Part shown: piece by piece, positions 8,649 to 16,863 of the stretch
Numbering within the stretch: the stretch's first letter is position 1
Layout: each line of letters opens with the position of its first letter
DNA from: Brevibacterium jeotgali
GTDB taxonomy: Bacteria; Actinomycetota; Actinomycetes; Actinomycetales; Brevibacteriaceae
Direction of reading: 5' to 3'
NCBI RefSeq assembly: GCF_900169175.1
Contig: NZ_FXZM01000001.1
Location: forward strand, 248,001 to 312,000
DNA: 64,000 bases
Translations under genes and position numbers: made by a program
Notes under the pieces: generated by a model
Seen by the model: only the letters and a program-made list of their open reading frames with translations
Database searches by the model: none
What the model was told of the DNA's origin: nothing

Positions 8649-9197
8649 ATGGCTGCTGCACCCACTCCCCTCACCGGCACGAAGGTCGCCTTCCTCCTCA
8701 CCCGCGGCGTCGAGCAGGTCGAGCTCACCAACCCACGATCCGCACTGGAGCAGGCAGGAGCCACCACCGTCCTCGTCTCACCGTCGAAGGACACGCTGCA
8801 GGCGATGGAGGGGGACTGGACGCACGCGGACACGTTCCCCGTCGACGTGCCGGTCGCGCAGGCATCCGCCGATGACTACGACGCGCTGATCCTGCCCGGC
8901 GGAACCCTCAATGCCGATTCCCTCCGCACGAACGATGAGGCGGTCGCGCTCGTGAAGGCCTTCTTCGATGCGGACAAGACGGTTGCCTCGATCTGCCACG
9001 GCCCCTGGATCCTCGCCGAGGCCGGAGTCGCGAAGGGCCGCCGCCTCACCTCGTACGCCTCGACGAAGGTCGACCTGGAGAACGCGGGTGCCCACTGGGT
9101 CGACGAGGAGGTCGTCGTCGACGGCAATCTCATCACGTCCCGCAACCCCGGCGACCTCGAGGCCTTCAACGCCGCGATCCGCGAGGCGCTCGCCTGA
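8649..9197 (+). CDS. DJ-1/PfpI family protein
   Basis: A 182-residue protein of the class I glutamine-amidotransferase-like superfamily, usual length for PfpI/YhbO proteins. The nucleophile elbow ASICHGPWILAEAG places cysteine at 116 followed by His117, and the acidic residue partner lies in GVEQVEL (22-25). Members act as glyoxalases/deglycases or chaperones in general stress; some are called intracellular proteases. The ATG at 8649 is chosen because AAAGGAAG precedes it; an in-frame ATG at 8616 lacks such a site. A TAGCAT -10 box lies at 8587-8592. Confidence 0.88.
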   Translation: MAAAPTPLTGTKVAFLLTRGVEQVELTNPRSALEQAGATTVLVSPSKDTLQAMEGDWTHADTFPVDVPVAQASADDYDALILPGGTLNADSLRTNDEAVALVKAFFDADKTVASICHGPWILAEAGVAKGRRLTSYASTKVDLENAGAHWVDEEVVVDGNLITSRNPGDLEAFNAAIREALA

Positions 9198-9350
9198 ACG
9201 CCTGAACGACGCCCCCCGCCGCGCTCCACACGTTCGCACCGGCGACGAGGGAGTTATCGGAGGAGACCTTCGACCGCCCCACGCCGGTGCGGCTCAGGAC
9301 GCGGCGCGCACATCCGCTCACGGGGACGACCCCGTGACGTCGCGCTGGAC

Positions 9351-10061
9351 CTACGTCCGCGACTCCTCTTCGTCGTCGTCCGCGTCGCGCTGCACGTGGA
9401 TGGAGCGCACACCGGCCACCTCGTGGAGGTGGGGCACGAGGTCCCGCAGGGGAATCCGCCCCTTGAAGCGGACATCGAGCTGGACGAGGTCCGACCGATC
9501 CAGTCGATGGGTCGACAGGATGAAGGCGGAGAACCCTGCATCCGTCGCCACCGCGAGGAGCCGACGGAGCACCCCTTCCCCGTCGGCGTAGACGATCCGC
9601 AGCACCCGGTTCGTATCGCGCGTCGGGATCTTCGCGACGACCGGCCCCATGGCCACGAGCGCGAAGAGGTGGGCCACGGTGAGCCCGACCGCGAGTGACA
9701 CCATGCCGGCACCCGCCGCCATGCCGACGGCCGCGGAGACCCAGATGGTCGCCGCAGTCGTGAGGCCGCGCACTGCATCCCGGCGCGTGAAGATGACGCC
9801 GGCGCCGAGGAAGCCGATACCCGTGACGATCTGCGCCGCGATGCGGGACGGGTCGAGCGTGACGTCATCACCCAACACATGGGCGAAGCCGAAGCCGGAC
9901 ACCAGGGTGAAGCCCGCGGACCCCGTGCCGACGAGCACGTGCGTGCGGAACCCGGCGGCCTTCTGGCGCACCTGCCGCTCGATCCCGATGAACGCGCACA
10001 GCACGAACGCGAGAGCCAGGTAGCCCAGCTCCACGGCCGAAGACTCCGTCCACAGGTCCAT
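9351..10061 (-). CDS. MgtC/SapB family membrane protein
   Basis: A 236-residue protein with four or five transmembrane helices in the first 150 residues and a soluble C-terminal domain. The family signatures GIERQVRQKAAGFRTHVLVG and GIGFLGAGVIF are present, as is LTTAATIWVSAAVGMAAG. MgtC-like proteins modulate F-type ATPase or magnesium and envelope homeostasis; the exact role here is unknown. A longer ORF runs upstream to 10331 but has no such character. The ATG at 10061 lies 6 nt after a GACAAT -10 box, so the mRNA is probably leaderless. The C-terminus is acidic (DADDDEEES). Confidence 0.85.
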   Translation of the reverse strand: MDLWTESSAVELGYLALAFVLCAFIGIERQVRQKAAGFRTHVLVGTGSAGFTLVSGFGFAHVLGDDVTLDPSRIAAQIVTGIGFLGAGVIFTRRDAVRGLTTAATIWVSAAVGMAAGAGMVSLAVGLTVAHLFALVAMGPVVAKIPTRDTNRVLRIVYADGEGVLRRLLAVATDAGFSAFILSTHRLDRSDLVQLDVRFKGRIPLRDLVPHLHEVAGVRSIHVQRDADDDEEESRT

Positions 10062-10067
10062 GCCCCC

Positions 10068-10073
10068 ATTGTC
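10068..10073 (-). promoter_or_regulatory. -10 box GACAAT, leaderless promoter of the mgtC-like gene
   Basis: GACAAT on the minus strand is followed by 6 nt and the ATG at 10061. The same box and spacing precede the TadA-partner gene at 32092. Confidence 0.5.
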
Positions 10074-10198
10074 CACCTGATCTTCGCGGCAGGACATGGA
10101 CGCTCTCCCGGGTGCCTGCAGGCACCCGCGTGCGCGCATCCACGCGCACCAGCGCCCCCCTCGACCACGGTTGATCGCTCGTTCAATCGTTACCTGAA

Positions 10199-10214
10199 CG
10201 TGACGTGGATCACG
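10199..10214. promoter_or_regulatory. CRP/GlxR-like operator CGTGA-N6-TCACG
   Basis: A perfect inverted repeat with the GTGA-N6-TCAC core and spacing of CRP/GlxR sites overlaps the expected -35 region of the promoter for the TRAP binding protein (-10 TACGCT at 10226-10231). An activator or repressor of the Crp family is the natural candidate. Inferred from the motif only. Confidence 0.5.
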
Positions 10215-10348
10215 CGTTTGCACACTACGCTCGGAACCAGTCTTCGTCGGTGTCAATGGCGACTCGGCGAAGACGGCTCGACGCGCGGAGCAGGGATGCT
10301 CCGAGACCGTCGATGCGCCAGCACAGTTCACTCACCGAGGAGCCGCAG

Positions 10349-11644
10349 ATGACGCGATCCACTCACCCGTTGTCCGGGAGACGACTCACAGGAATCGGCG
10401 CCGCCGCATCAGCCCTGGCCCTGCTCGCGGGCTGCGCCGGCGGAGCAGGCGGCGACGGGCCCGGGCAGGCCACAGGAGAGGACTCGGGGTTCGAGTACGG
10501 AGCCTCACAGGACGACGTTGACGCCGCGCTCGCCGACCTCGAACCCGTCACGCTCACGTTCCAGAGCGGCTCACCGTCAGAGATCTCCACGACCGGCGAA
10601 CAGGCGGTCGAGTTCAAGGAGGAGGTCGAAGAGCGGTCCGGCGGGAAGATCACGGTCGACATCGCCTGGAGCATGAGCATCGCCGGCTACCCGGAGGTCG
10701 TCGACGCACTCCAGGACGGTCGCGTCGACATCTCGTACCACCTGCTCGGCTACGAGCCCCAGCGCTTCCCGGAGGCGACCGACATCGGCACGGCGCTCGC
10801 CAGCGTCAAGTACTCGCCGCAGGTCGGGGAGATGACAGCCTATGCGGTCGGCAGCGCGATCGGATGGAGCAACGAGGACCACCTCCAGCGCTTCGAAGAC
10901 GAGGGCGTCACACCCCTCGTCCCCTTCATCACGTCCGGCGCCTACTCGCTCAACTGCAACTCGGAGATCGCGACGGCAGAGGAGTTCGAGAACAAGCAGG
11001 TGCGGATCGGCGCGGCCTCGCAGCAGTCAGCTGCCGACCATTTCGGTGCAGTGCCCACGAGCATGGAGTTCACGGAGGCGTTCGAGGCGATGCAGCGCGG
11101 GACGATCGACTGCGACCTCTCCCCCATGTCCGCGAAAGACATCAGCGGCGTCTATGAGGCTGCGCCGCACCTGACGTACTCGACGCAGGCCAGCTGGCCG
11201 CGCTTCCCCGCCGCGTACATGGCGGGGTCGTCCTTCGCGGACCTGCCGCTCGCCTACCAGCAGATCATCGCGGACAGTTCTGCGATGTCGCTCGCCGCGG
11301 ATGTCCAGGGGTACATCAACTCCAACGCACAGCACATCGATGACCTCCATTCCGTCGACGGCACGATCAACGAATTCGACGACGCCTGGCAGGAGCAGCT
11401 GGCCGACTACATCCCCACCCTCCAGCAGGAGGCCATCGACAACGGGACGATCGACGACGAGACGCTCACGCGGATCACTGAACTCGAAGAGGAATGGACC
11501 GCGACGATCGGAGAGCTGGGCTACGAGGACGGCGGAGGCATGGAGACCATCAACGAATGGGTCGACAGGGACGCCGACTTCGACGAGTACGCCTGGGCGG
11601 TGTACGAGGAGACCGGGCCGCTCGAGAACCGTCCGGGGTCCTGA
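10349..11644 (+). CDS. TRAP-type transporter solute-binding lipoprotein (DctP-like)
   Basis: A 431-residue exported lipoprotein. The signal peptide ends in a lipobox, LLAGC, with lipidated Cys29. The mature part follows the DctP pattern: QAVEFKEEVEERSGGKITVDI near 90-115, GYPEVVDALQDGRVDI, and a ligand-binding helix with FTEAFEAMQRGTIDC near 250. TRAP binding proteins capture dicarboxylates or other carboxylates and deliver them to a DctQ/DctM membrane pair. No DctQ or DctM gene is adjacent, so this binding protein is an orphan here. GAGGAG lies 7 nt before the ATG; an in-frame upstream ATG (10205) is not favoured. The 5' UTR is about 110 nt from a TACGCT -10 box. Confidence 0.82.
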   Translation: MTRSTHPLSGRRLTGIGAAASALALLAGCAGGAGGDGPGQATGEDSGFEYGASQDDVDAALADLEPVTLTFQSGSPSEISTTGEQAVEFKEEVEERSGGKITVDIAWSMSIAGYPEVVDALQDGRVDISYHLLGYEPQRFPEATDIGTALASVKYSPQVGEMTAYAVGSAIGWSNEDHLQRFEDEGVTPLVPFITSGAYSLNCNSEIATAEEFENKQVRIGAASQQSAADHFGAVPTSMEFTEAFEAMQRGTIDCDLSPMSAKDISGVYEAAPHLTYSTQASWPRFPAAYMAGSSFADLPLAYQQIIADSSAMSLAADVQGYINSNAQHIDDLHSVDGTINEFDDAWQEQLADYIPTLQQEAIDNGTIDDETLTRITELEEEWTATIGELGYEDGGGMETINEWVDRDADFDEYAWAVYEETGPLENRPGS

Positions 11645-11742
11645 GCGGGAAGACTGCGCAGGAGCCCCGGCGAGCAGGCCCCTCGGCCGGGAGCCCCACG
11701 CGAGGCCGCTCGCGGTCCGCAGCCCGTGGAGTCAGTGAATAT

Positions 11743-11772
11743 GAGAAGCCCCCGGCGAACCGGGGGCTTCTC
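11743..11772 (-). terminator. Hairpin terminator after tRNA-Ser(GGA)
   Basis: A perfect 13-bp stem closes a UUCG tetraloop when read on the minus strand. It starts 4 nt after the tRNA 3' end. There is no U-tract, as is common in actinobacteria. It may also serve the converging TRAP binding-protein gene. Confidence 0.75.
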
Positions 11773-11776
11773 ACTG

Positions 11777-11861
11777 CGGAGGATAGGGGATTCGAACCCC
11801 TGAGGGCGTTAACCCAACACGCGTTCCAGGCGTGCGCCATAGGCCGCTAGGCGAATCCTCC
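11777..11861 (-). tRNA. tRNA-Ser(GGA)
   Basis: The minus strand folds as a class II tRNA with acceptor GGAGGAT/ATCCTCC, anticodon stem CACGC/GCGTG around loop CTGGAAC (anticodon GGA, reads UCC/UCU), a long variable arm and T-loop GGTTCGAATCC. The discriminator is G and CCA is not encoded. A TAGGGT -10 box lies at 11869-11874 with TTCACC 17 bp further upstream. Confidence 0.93.
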
Positions 11862-12195
11862 GCAGATGACCCTACCGGACTCGCACGCTCAGGTGAAATC
11901 GAGGGCTGTCGCACCCCGGCCGGACGCTCCGCCGCACGCCGCAGCCGCACGTCACGGCAGCACTCCGGAGCACGTTCCGTTCATTCTGATCACCTCACGC
12001 CGGTCACGATTCTGCAACACGCTCCCCTGCCCGATCACCACATCGCCGCAGGTCAGGACTACATCTGCGGCCGGGGTTGCACATCTGCAACCTGAGAACG
12101 CCCCGGAACCGCGGGCACGGTCGCGCAGCGCACAGGGACACCCCCGAGAAGCGGCGTACCATCCATTCAGTCCCCACCCATTTCGGAGGTTTTCC
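11862..12195. other. Intergenic region upstream of L,D-transpeptidase
   Basis: It holds the minus-strand promoter of tRNA-Ser(GGA) at its left end, the 18-bp palindrome at 12075-12092, and a TACCAT -10 candidate (12157-12162) for the L,D-transpeptidase gene about 33 nt before its GTG. The reading frame of that gene stays open back to 11866 but I see no protein-like composition or ribosome site there. Confidence 0.5.
12075..12092. promoter_or_regulatory. Perfect palindrome GGTTGCA-CATC-TGCAACC
   Basis: Two 7-bp arms with a 4-nt spacer lie about 65 nt upstream of the likely -10 box of the L,D-transpeptidase gene. The word ACATCTGC also occurs just before it. It could be an operator or a small hairpin. 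Confidence 0.35.
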
Positions 12196-13653
12196 GTGCG
12201 TCGTCGTGCCCTCTCTGCTGTCGCCACCGCCGGTCTTGCCGCGATCGTCCTCTCCGCGTGCACCGCGGGTCCGACGGATCCGACTGCCCCGGTCACCGAC
12301 GGAAGCACGGCGCAGAGCGATCCCGCGCCCGTCGTCACGGTCGTGAACGAGGCGATCGCGGACGACGAGGCGGAATCCGGAACCTCCGCACCACCTGCCG
12401 ACTCCCGGATGATCGATGCCGGGGACGAGCTCGGGCTCACCGTCGAAGGCGGCGCATTCACCGAGGTCACACTCGTCGACGCCGACCACGACTCCGTTCC
12501 CACGGACAGAGGGACGTTCGACACGGAAGAGGACCCGACCGGCACAGACGCGACAGCGGACTCCGGCGAATCAGAGGACTCGGAAGAGGCAGCAGCGGCC
12601 GCGGGCACCGACGAACAGGCGAGGGCCGGCGGGACGACGGATCCGACCCACGGTCTCGTGGACGTCGAGGACTCCGCAGCGACCGCAGGAGACGATGAGG
12701 CCTCGGAGCAGGAGGTGGGCACCTCGGGCACGGAATGGGAATCCTCCACGGCACTCGTGACCGGCGCGACGTACACGTGGGAGGCGACCACCGTCGCTCC
12801 TGACGGCGCCGAGCACACCGCGACCGGCACCGTCACCACGCCGGACACCACGGCCCAGGAGGAGCTCACGGCCAACACCCTCATCGCGGACGACCAGACC
12901 GTGGGCGTGGGGGCGCCGATCGTGGTGTCGTTCAATTCGACGGTCCCGGAAGAGGCCCGGGCAGCGATCGAGGCGCGTCTCAGCGTCGACGTCACGGACG
13001 CGGACGGCGCACCGGTCGACGTCGAGGGCGCGTGGGGCTGGCTCTACGACACAGCAGACGGCATCAGCCGGGTCCACTACCGACCGCAGGAGTTCTGGCC
13101 CGCCGACGTGAGCGTCGACGTGAGCCTCCCGCTGGAGGGCGTCGAGTACTCGCCGCGCTGGTACGGCAAGGAGGACGTCGACCTGTCCTTCGACGTCGGC
13201 CGGGACCAGCGGGTCGTCGCAGACGCCCAGTCGCACCGGATGACGATCGAGCGGGACGGCGAGCAGATCGCCGACTGGCCGACATCGCTGGGATCCGCTC
13301 AGGCCCCGTCCTACAACGGAACCCACGTCGTCATGGCGAAGCACGAGTTCTACACGATGACCTCGGAGCGCTGGGACTATGAGACGGACGTGAGCTGGGC
13401 CGTCCGTATCCACAACAACGGCGAGTTCGTCCATGCCGCCCCATGGTCCGTGGGCGTCCAGGGCAGCGCCAATGTGTCCCACGGCTGCATCAACCTGTCG
13501 ACGGAGCGCGCGAAGGAGTACTACGACATGGCGCTCTACGGAGATCCCGTGGAGATCACCGGGTCGTCAGTCGACCTCAGCACGGAGCACAGCGACATCT
13601 CCGACTGGGTGTACTCGTGGGAGGACTGGCAGGAGCTGTCCGCGCTGGACTGA
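12196..13653 (+). CDS. L,D-transpeptidase lipoprotein (YkuD domain)
   Basis: A 485-residue lipoprotein that cross-links peptidoglycan through 3-3 (meso-DAP to meso-DAP) bridges or modifies it outside the membrane. GTG at 12196 follows TTCGGAGG by about 7 nt. The signal peptide ends LSAC with lipidated Cys22. A disordered Asp/Glu/Ser/Thr-rich stalk (about 25-190) and two Ig-like domains (about 210-350) precede the YkuD catalytic domain with SHGCINLS; the catalytic cysteine is Cys431 with His429 two residues before. This layout matches mycobacterial LdtMt2-type enzymes, but the acidic stalk is longer than usual. It ends 5 bp from the converging DUF779 gene. Confidence 0.9.
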   Translation: MRRRALSAVATAGLAAIVLSACTAGPTDPTAPVTDGSTAQSDPAPVVTVVNEAIADDEAESGTSAPPADSRMIDAGDELGLTVEGGAFTEVTLVDADHDSVPTDRGTFDTEEDPTGTDATADSGESEDSEEAAAAAGTDEQARAGGTTDPTHGLVDVEDSAATAGDDEASEQEVGTSGTEWESSTALVTGATYTWEATTVAPDGAEHTATGTVTTPDTTAQEELTANTLIADDQTVGVGAPIVVSFNSTVPEEARAAIEARLSVDVTDADGAPVDVEGAWGWLYDTADGISRVHYRPQEFWPADVSVDVSLPLEGVEYSPRWYGKEDVDLSFDVGRDQRVVADAQSHRMTIERDGEQIADWPTSLGSAQAPSYNGTHVVMAKHEFYTMTSERWDYETDVSWAVRIHNNGEFVHAAPWSVGVQGSANVSHGCINLSTERAKEYYDMALYGDPVEITGSSVDLSTEHSDISDWVYSWEDWQELSALD

Positions 13654-13658
13654 GCCGA

Positions 13659-14063
13659 CTAGAACAGCCGTGAGCGGGTGAGGAAGCGCTTGCCCTCGGG
13701 GCCTTCGAGGCTGAAGCCGGATCCGCGCCCGTCCACGACGTCGATCGTGAGATGGGTGTGCTTCCAGTACTCGAACTGCTCCACGGACATCCAGAACTCG
13801 ACCTCGCTGTTCTGCCCATCCGCCAGCGGCACCTCGAACACGCCCAGGAGGACGTCCGCATCCCCGGTGAGGAAGTCCCCAGCCGGATAGCACATGGGAG
13901 ACGAGCCGTCGCAGCAGCCGCCGGACTGGTGGAACATGACGGGGCCGCTGCGATCGATGAGTCGAACCAGCAGGTCGACCGCGTCCTGCGTGAAGGCGAC
14001 CCGGGAGAAATCCTCACCGTCGATCGTGGGGGCTGCTTCGAGTGCTGCTGCGTGGACGGTCAT
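13659..14063 (-). CDS. DUF779 family protein
   Basis: A 134-residue protein of the DUF779 family (usual length 110-140). The family core is HQSGGCCDGSSPMCYPAGDF, with three cysteines that look metal-binding or redox-active, followed by FWMSVEQFEYWKHTHLTIDVV. In many bacteria DUF779 genes sit next to an acetaldehyde/aldehyde dehydrogenase gene; none is present here. GAGGAG lies before the ATG. The biochemical role is not known. It converges with the L,D-transpeptidase gene with a 5-bp gap. Confidence 0.85.
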   Translation of the reverse strand: MTVHAAALEAAPTIDGEDFSRVAFTQDAVDLLVRLIDRSGPVMFHQSGGCCDGSSPMCYPAGDFLTGDADVLLGVFEVPLADGQNSEVEFWMSVEQFEYWKHTHLTIDVVDGRGSGFSLEGPEGKRFLTRSRLF

Positions 14064-14268
14064 GGCTCCTCCTCGGCGCTGACGTCGATCCGGCCCTCGC
14101 TGCCGTCGACCTGGCCCTCCAGCCTACGCGCGCGTGAGGTGCGCCACAATGACCCATCTTGGTCCGCGCACCGGCCCTTCGCCCCGCGACGTCTGCCCAG
14201 CGGACGGGGCCGTCTCACCGACAGCAACGCCCAGCGGGACCACGGCACAGGCAGGGACAATCAGGTGC
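14056..14268. other. Divergent promoter region, DUF779 and multicopper oxidase
   Basis: The region carries the ribosome site of DUF779 on the minus strand and the leaderless -10 box of the oxidase gene on the plus strand. No additional gene is apparent. Confidence 0.4.
14256..14261 (+). promoter_or_regulatory. -10 box GACAAT, leaderless promoter of the multicopper oxidase gene
   Basis: GACAAT is followed by 7 nt and then the ATG at 14269, matching two other leaderless genes in the window that use the identical box. Confidence 0.45.
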
Positions 14269-15996
14269 ATGTCCGCATCCCGCCCCCCTCGCAGCCAGGG
14301 CCGCCGACCCACGCTCCTGGCCCGGGTCCCCGCGCCGGACGACCAGCGCCTGTCCCTGGATCGCCGGGGCCTGCTGCGGGCCGGCGGCGTACTGCTGAGC
14401 ATCGCCGCACTCGCACCGGTCCTCGCCTCCTGCTCCCGGGAGACCGAGGTGCCGGTCACCGACGCGGGCGCCCCCCTCCCCATCCCACCGCTCCTCGAGC
14501 CGGATGCGGACGGCCGCTTCACGCTCACCGCGGGGCGGGGGACGATGGAGTTCATCCCGGGCGTCACGACTGACACGTGGGGATACGACGGCGACTACCT
14601 GGGCCCGACCATCCGCATGCAGCGGGGCCGCCCCGTCGAGGCCGTCATCACGAACGACACGGACGAGGAGACGACGGTCCACTGGCACGGCATGCTGGTG
14701 CCAGCGCACGCGGACGGCGGCCCGCACGACCCGATCCGGCCCGGGGAGACGCGCACCGTCGCCTTCACCCCCGACCAGCCGGCCGCCACGCTCTGGTACC
14801 ACCCCCATCCGCACGAGGCCACGGCTCAGCAGGTGCGCCGCGGCCTCACCGGCATGCTGATCCTCGACGATGCGGACGCGCACCCGCCGGGGACCGTTTC
14901 AGGGGACTCCGCCCCCTCCGCCGCCGAGGCCCCCTCCCCTTCCGCAGAGGTGCTCGCCGCCCTGCCCCACGAGTACGGAGTCGACGATATCCCCGTCGTC
15001 ATCCAGGACATGCGGATCACAGAGGACGGCGAACTGCTGGGCCACAACTTCACGTCGGAAGTGGGGCTCCTGGGTCGCACCGTCGTGACGAACGGCGTCG
15101 TCGGCGCAGTCCACACGACGGACCGACGGGTCCTGCGACTCAGGCTCCTCAACGGTTCTCAGGCGCGCTCGTACGGGCTGCGGCTCGATACCGGCGCACC
15201 GCTCACCGTCATCGGCTCCGACGGGGGGCTGCTTCCAGAACCCGTCGAGGTCGAATCGATCAGCCTGTCACCGGCCGAACGCGCCGAGGTGCTCCTCGAG
15301 GTCCCCGACGAGGGCGTGGCACTCGTGTCGTCCGAGCCGGATCTGGGCAACGTCGCCGACTACGAGGCGGTGGGTGGTGAGGACGAGTTCACGATCCTGC
15401 ACCTCGAGCACGCAGGCAGCGGGGAGGCGGGCTCCGCTGCTTCGAGCGACTCTGGTGGTCTGAACGGCTCGGGTGGTCTGAACGGCCCCGGTCGTGCGAA
15501 CGGCTCTGGGCCCTCATCGATCGTGGACCTCGGGCTGCCGGCACAGCTCGTCGAGATCCCGGAACCGGTCTCCGACGGTCGGGAGCGGCAGATGACGCTG
15601 CGCGGCCGTCAGATCAACGGCCGGTCGATGGATATGGGCCGCATCGATCTGGTGTCGTCCTCGCACCAGCCCGAGGTCTGGCAGGTGAGCAACCTCGATT
15701 CGTCACCGCACAACTTCCACATCCACAATGCGCAGTTCAGGATCCTGGACATCAGCGGGGAGCCACCACCTCCTGAGATGGCAGGCTGGAAGGACACGAT
15801 CTACACGCCTCCACAGCGCGATGTGCGCATCGCTGTGGCCTTCCCCGCACACGCGGACGACCATTCGCAGCTGCCGTACATGCACCACTGCCACCTCATG
15901 CTCCACGAGGACGACGGCATGATGGGACACTTCACCGTCGACGTGTCCGAGCAGGAGGCACTCGACGCGCTGCAGCGAACGGGCCACGAGCACTGA
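14269..15996 (+). CDS. Multicopper oxidase, exported by Tat and probably lipid-anchored
   Basis: A 575-residue laccase/CueO/FtsP-like protein. A twin-arginine segment LDRRGLLRAGG is followed by a hydrophobic stretch and LASC, so it is probably Tat-exported and possibly lipidated. Copper sites are complete: HWHGM (first cupredoxin domain), WYHPHPHE, NFHIHNAQF, and the C-terminal HHCHLMLHEDDGMMGHF that carries the cysteine and axial methionine of type 1 copper. Such enzymes oxidise phenols or metals (Cu+, Fe2+, Mn2+) with O2. A Gly/Asn/Ser-rich linker (about 385-420) is encoded by an 18-nt tandem repeat. The start is supported by the leaderless promoter spacing; the frame extends upstream to 14134 without support. 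Confidence 0.88.
   Translation: MSASRPPRSQGRRPTLLARVPAPDDQRLSLDRRGLLRAGGVLLSIAALAPVLASCSRETEVPVTDAGAPLPIPPLLEPDADGRFTLTAGRGTMEFIPGVTTDTWGYDGDYLGPTIRMQRGRPVEAVITNDTDEETTVHWHGMLVPAHADGGPHDPIRPGETRTVAFTPDQPAATLWYHPHPHEATAQQVRRGLTGMLILDDADAHPPGTVSGDSAPSAAEAPSPSAEVLAALPHEYGVDDIPVVIQDMRITEDGELLGHNFTSEVGLLGRTVVTNGVVGAVHTTDRRVLRLRLLNGSQARSYGLRLDTGAPLTVIGSDGGLLPEPVEVESISLSPAERAEVLLEVPDEGVALVSSEPDLGNVADYEAVGGEDEFTILHLEHAGSGEAGSAASSDSGGLNGSGGLNGPGRANGSGPSSIVDLGLPAQLVEIPEPVSDGRERQMTLRGRQINGRSMDMGRIDLVSSSHQPEVWQVSNLDSSPHNFHIHNAQFRILDISGEPPPPEMAGWKDTIYTPPQRDVRIAVAFPAHADDHSQLPYMHHCHLMLHEDDGMMGHFTVDVSEQEALDALQRTGHEH
15454..15489 (+). repeat. 18-nt tandem repeat in the oxidase linker
   Basis: Two copies of an 18-nt unit beginning GGTGGTCTGAACGG encode GGLNGS and GGLNGP inside the flexible linker of the multicopper oxidase. 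Confidence 0.7.
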
Positions 15997-16026
15997 GACC
16001 GTGCGCTGCTGCCTCTCAGCTCCGGG

Positions 16027-16344
16027 TCAGAGGAGCAGCAGCACGAACCCGAGCGCGGCCGCTCCGGCACCCGCGACACGCAGGGCGATGACGAACCGCC
16101 GCTGCCGCGGATCGAGCAGCTCCGCGAATCCGCACAGGACCATGAGCCCGACCATCACCAGCGACATCCCAGGCGGCACCTCGGCGTCCGACAGTGCCGT
16201 GATCACGAGGCCGGCGACGAGCAGCGAGCCGAAGCCGACCACGCAGAACTGGGCCCGCCGGGTCTGACGAGGGGGCCCCACGATCTCGTCTCGCAGCGTC
16301 CTCGTCGCGCCGGGCGCGCCGTCACCGGCTGGTTGCGTCCCCAT
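16027..16344 (-). CDS. Small integral membrane protein, unknown
   Basis: A 105-residue protein with a hydrophilic N-terminus and three predicted membrane segments (about 33-51, 58-74, 86-105), ending abruptly in LGFVLLLL. I do not recognise a family. GGAGG-like sequence lies directly before the ATG. It converges with the multicopper oxidase gene and is followed upstream by another small membrane-protein gene on the same strand. Confidence 0.6.
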   Translation of the reverse strand: MGTQPAGDGAPGATRTLRDEIVGPPRQTRRAQFCVVGFGSLLVAGLVITALSDAEVPPGMSLVMVGLMVLCGFAELLDPRQRRFVIALRVAGAGAAALGFVLLLL

Positions 16345-16388
16345 GCCTCCAGGGTCGCAGACTCCTCGTATCCACGCACGAACTCACG

Positions 16389-16850
16389 TCAGCGCACGAG
16401 ACCGATCAGCACTCCGAGGAGCCCGAACAGCAGGATGAGACCCCCGAAGACGGATCCGACGACGACGAGCAGGATCCCCAGCCGGCTCTGCCCGGGCACC
16501 GTGGAGACCACGGGGTTCTCCGGATCGACGTGCACGTCCAACGGCATCCCGATGAACTGCTCCCCCGCCCAGCTCGTCTTCCAGAATCCCTTCGTCTTCA
16601 GGGCGTGCTGCCCCAGGGACGGCGTGGACTCCCACACTCTGCCGTGCAGCTCGTAGCGCACCGTCGGGAGGTAGACGAACGAGGAGTCGATCGCCTGGGC
16701 CCTGACGCGGACCACCGTCGAGCGCACGGGGATCCCGTGTCGGACCAGCTCCCGATTGCGACGGATCAGAACGATCCCGATGACGACCACGACTGCGAAC
16801 AGCGCGACCACCAGCAGGAGTCCGAACAGTCGGAGCAGAAGCGCCAGCAT
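16389..16850 (-). CDS. DUF3592 domain membrane protein
   Basis: A 153-residue protein with an N-terminal membrane helix (5-30), an extracellular beta-rich domain and a C-terminal membrane helix (about 122-150). The segments VYLPTVRYELHGR and MPLDVHVDPENPVVS match DUF3592, a family of unknown function common in actinobacteria. GAGGGAGGG precedes the ATG. It starts 13 bp after the end of the amino-acid permease gene on the same strand and may be part of that transcript. Confidence 0.75.
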   Translation of the reverse strand: MLALLLRLFGLLLVVALFAVVVVIGIVLIRRNRELVRHGIPVRSTVVRVRAQAIDSSFVYLPTVRYELHGRVWESTPSLGQHALKTKGFWKTSWAGEQFIGMPLDVHVDPENPVVSTVPGQSRLGILLVVVGSVFGGLILLFGLLGVLIGLVR

Positions 16851-16863
16851 CGTCCCTCCCTCC

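Noticed and set aside
11866-12195. In-frame upstream extension of the L,D-transpeptidase gene
   Set aside because: The GTG at 12196 has TTCGGAGG and is followed by a proper lipoprotein signal peptide; an extension would destroy it.
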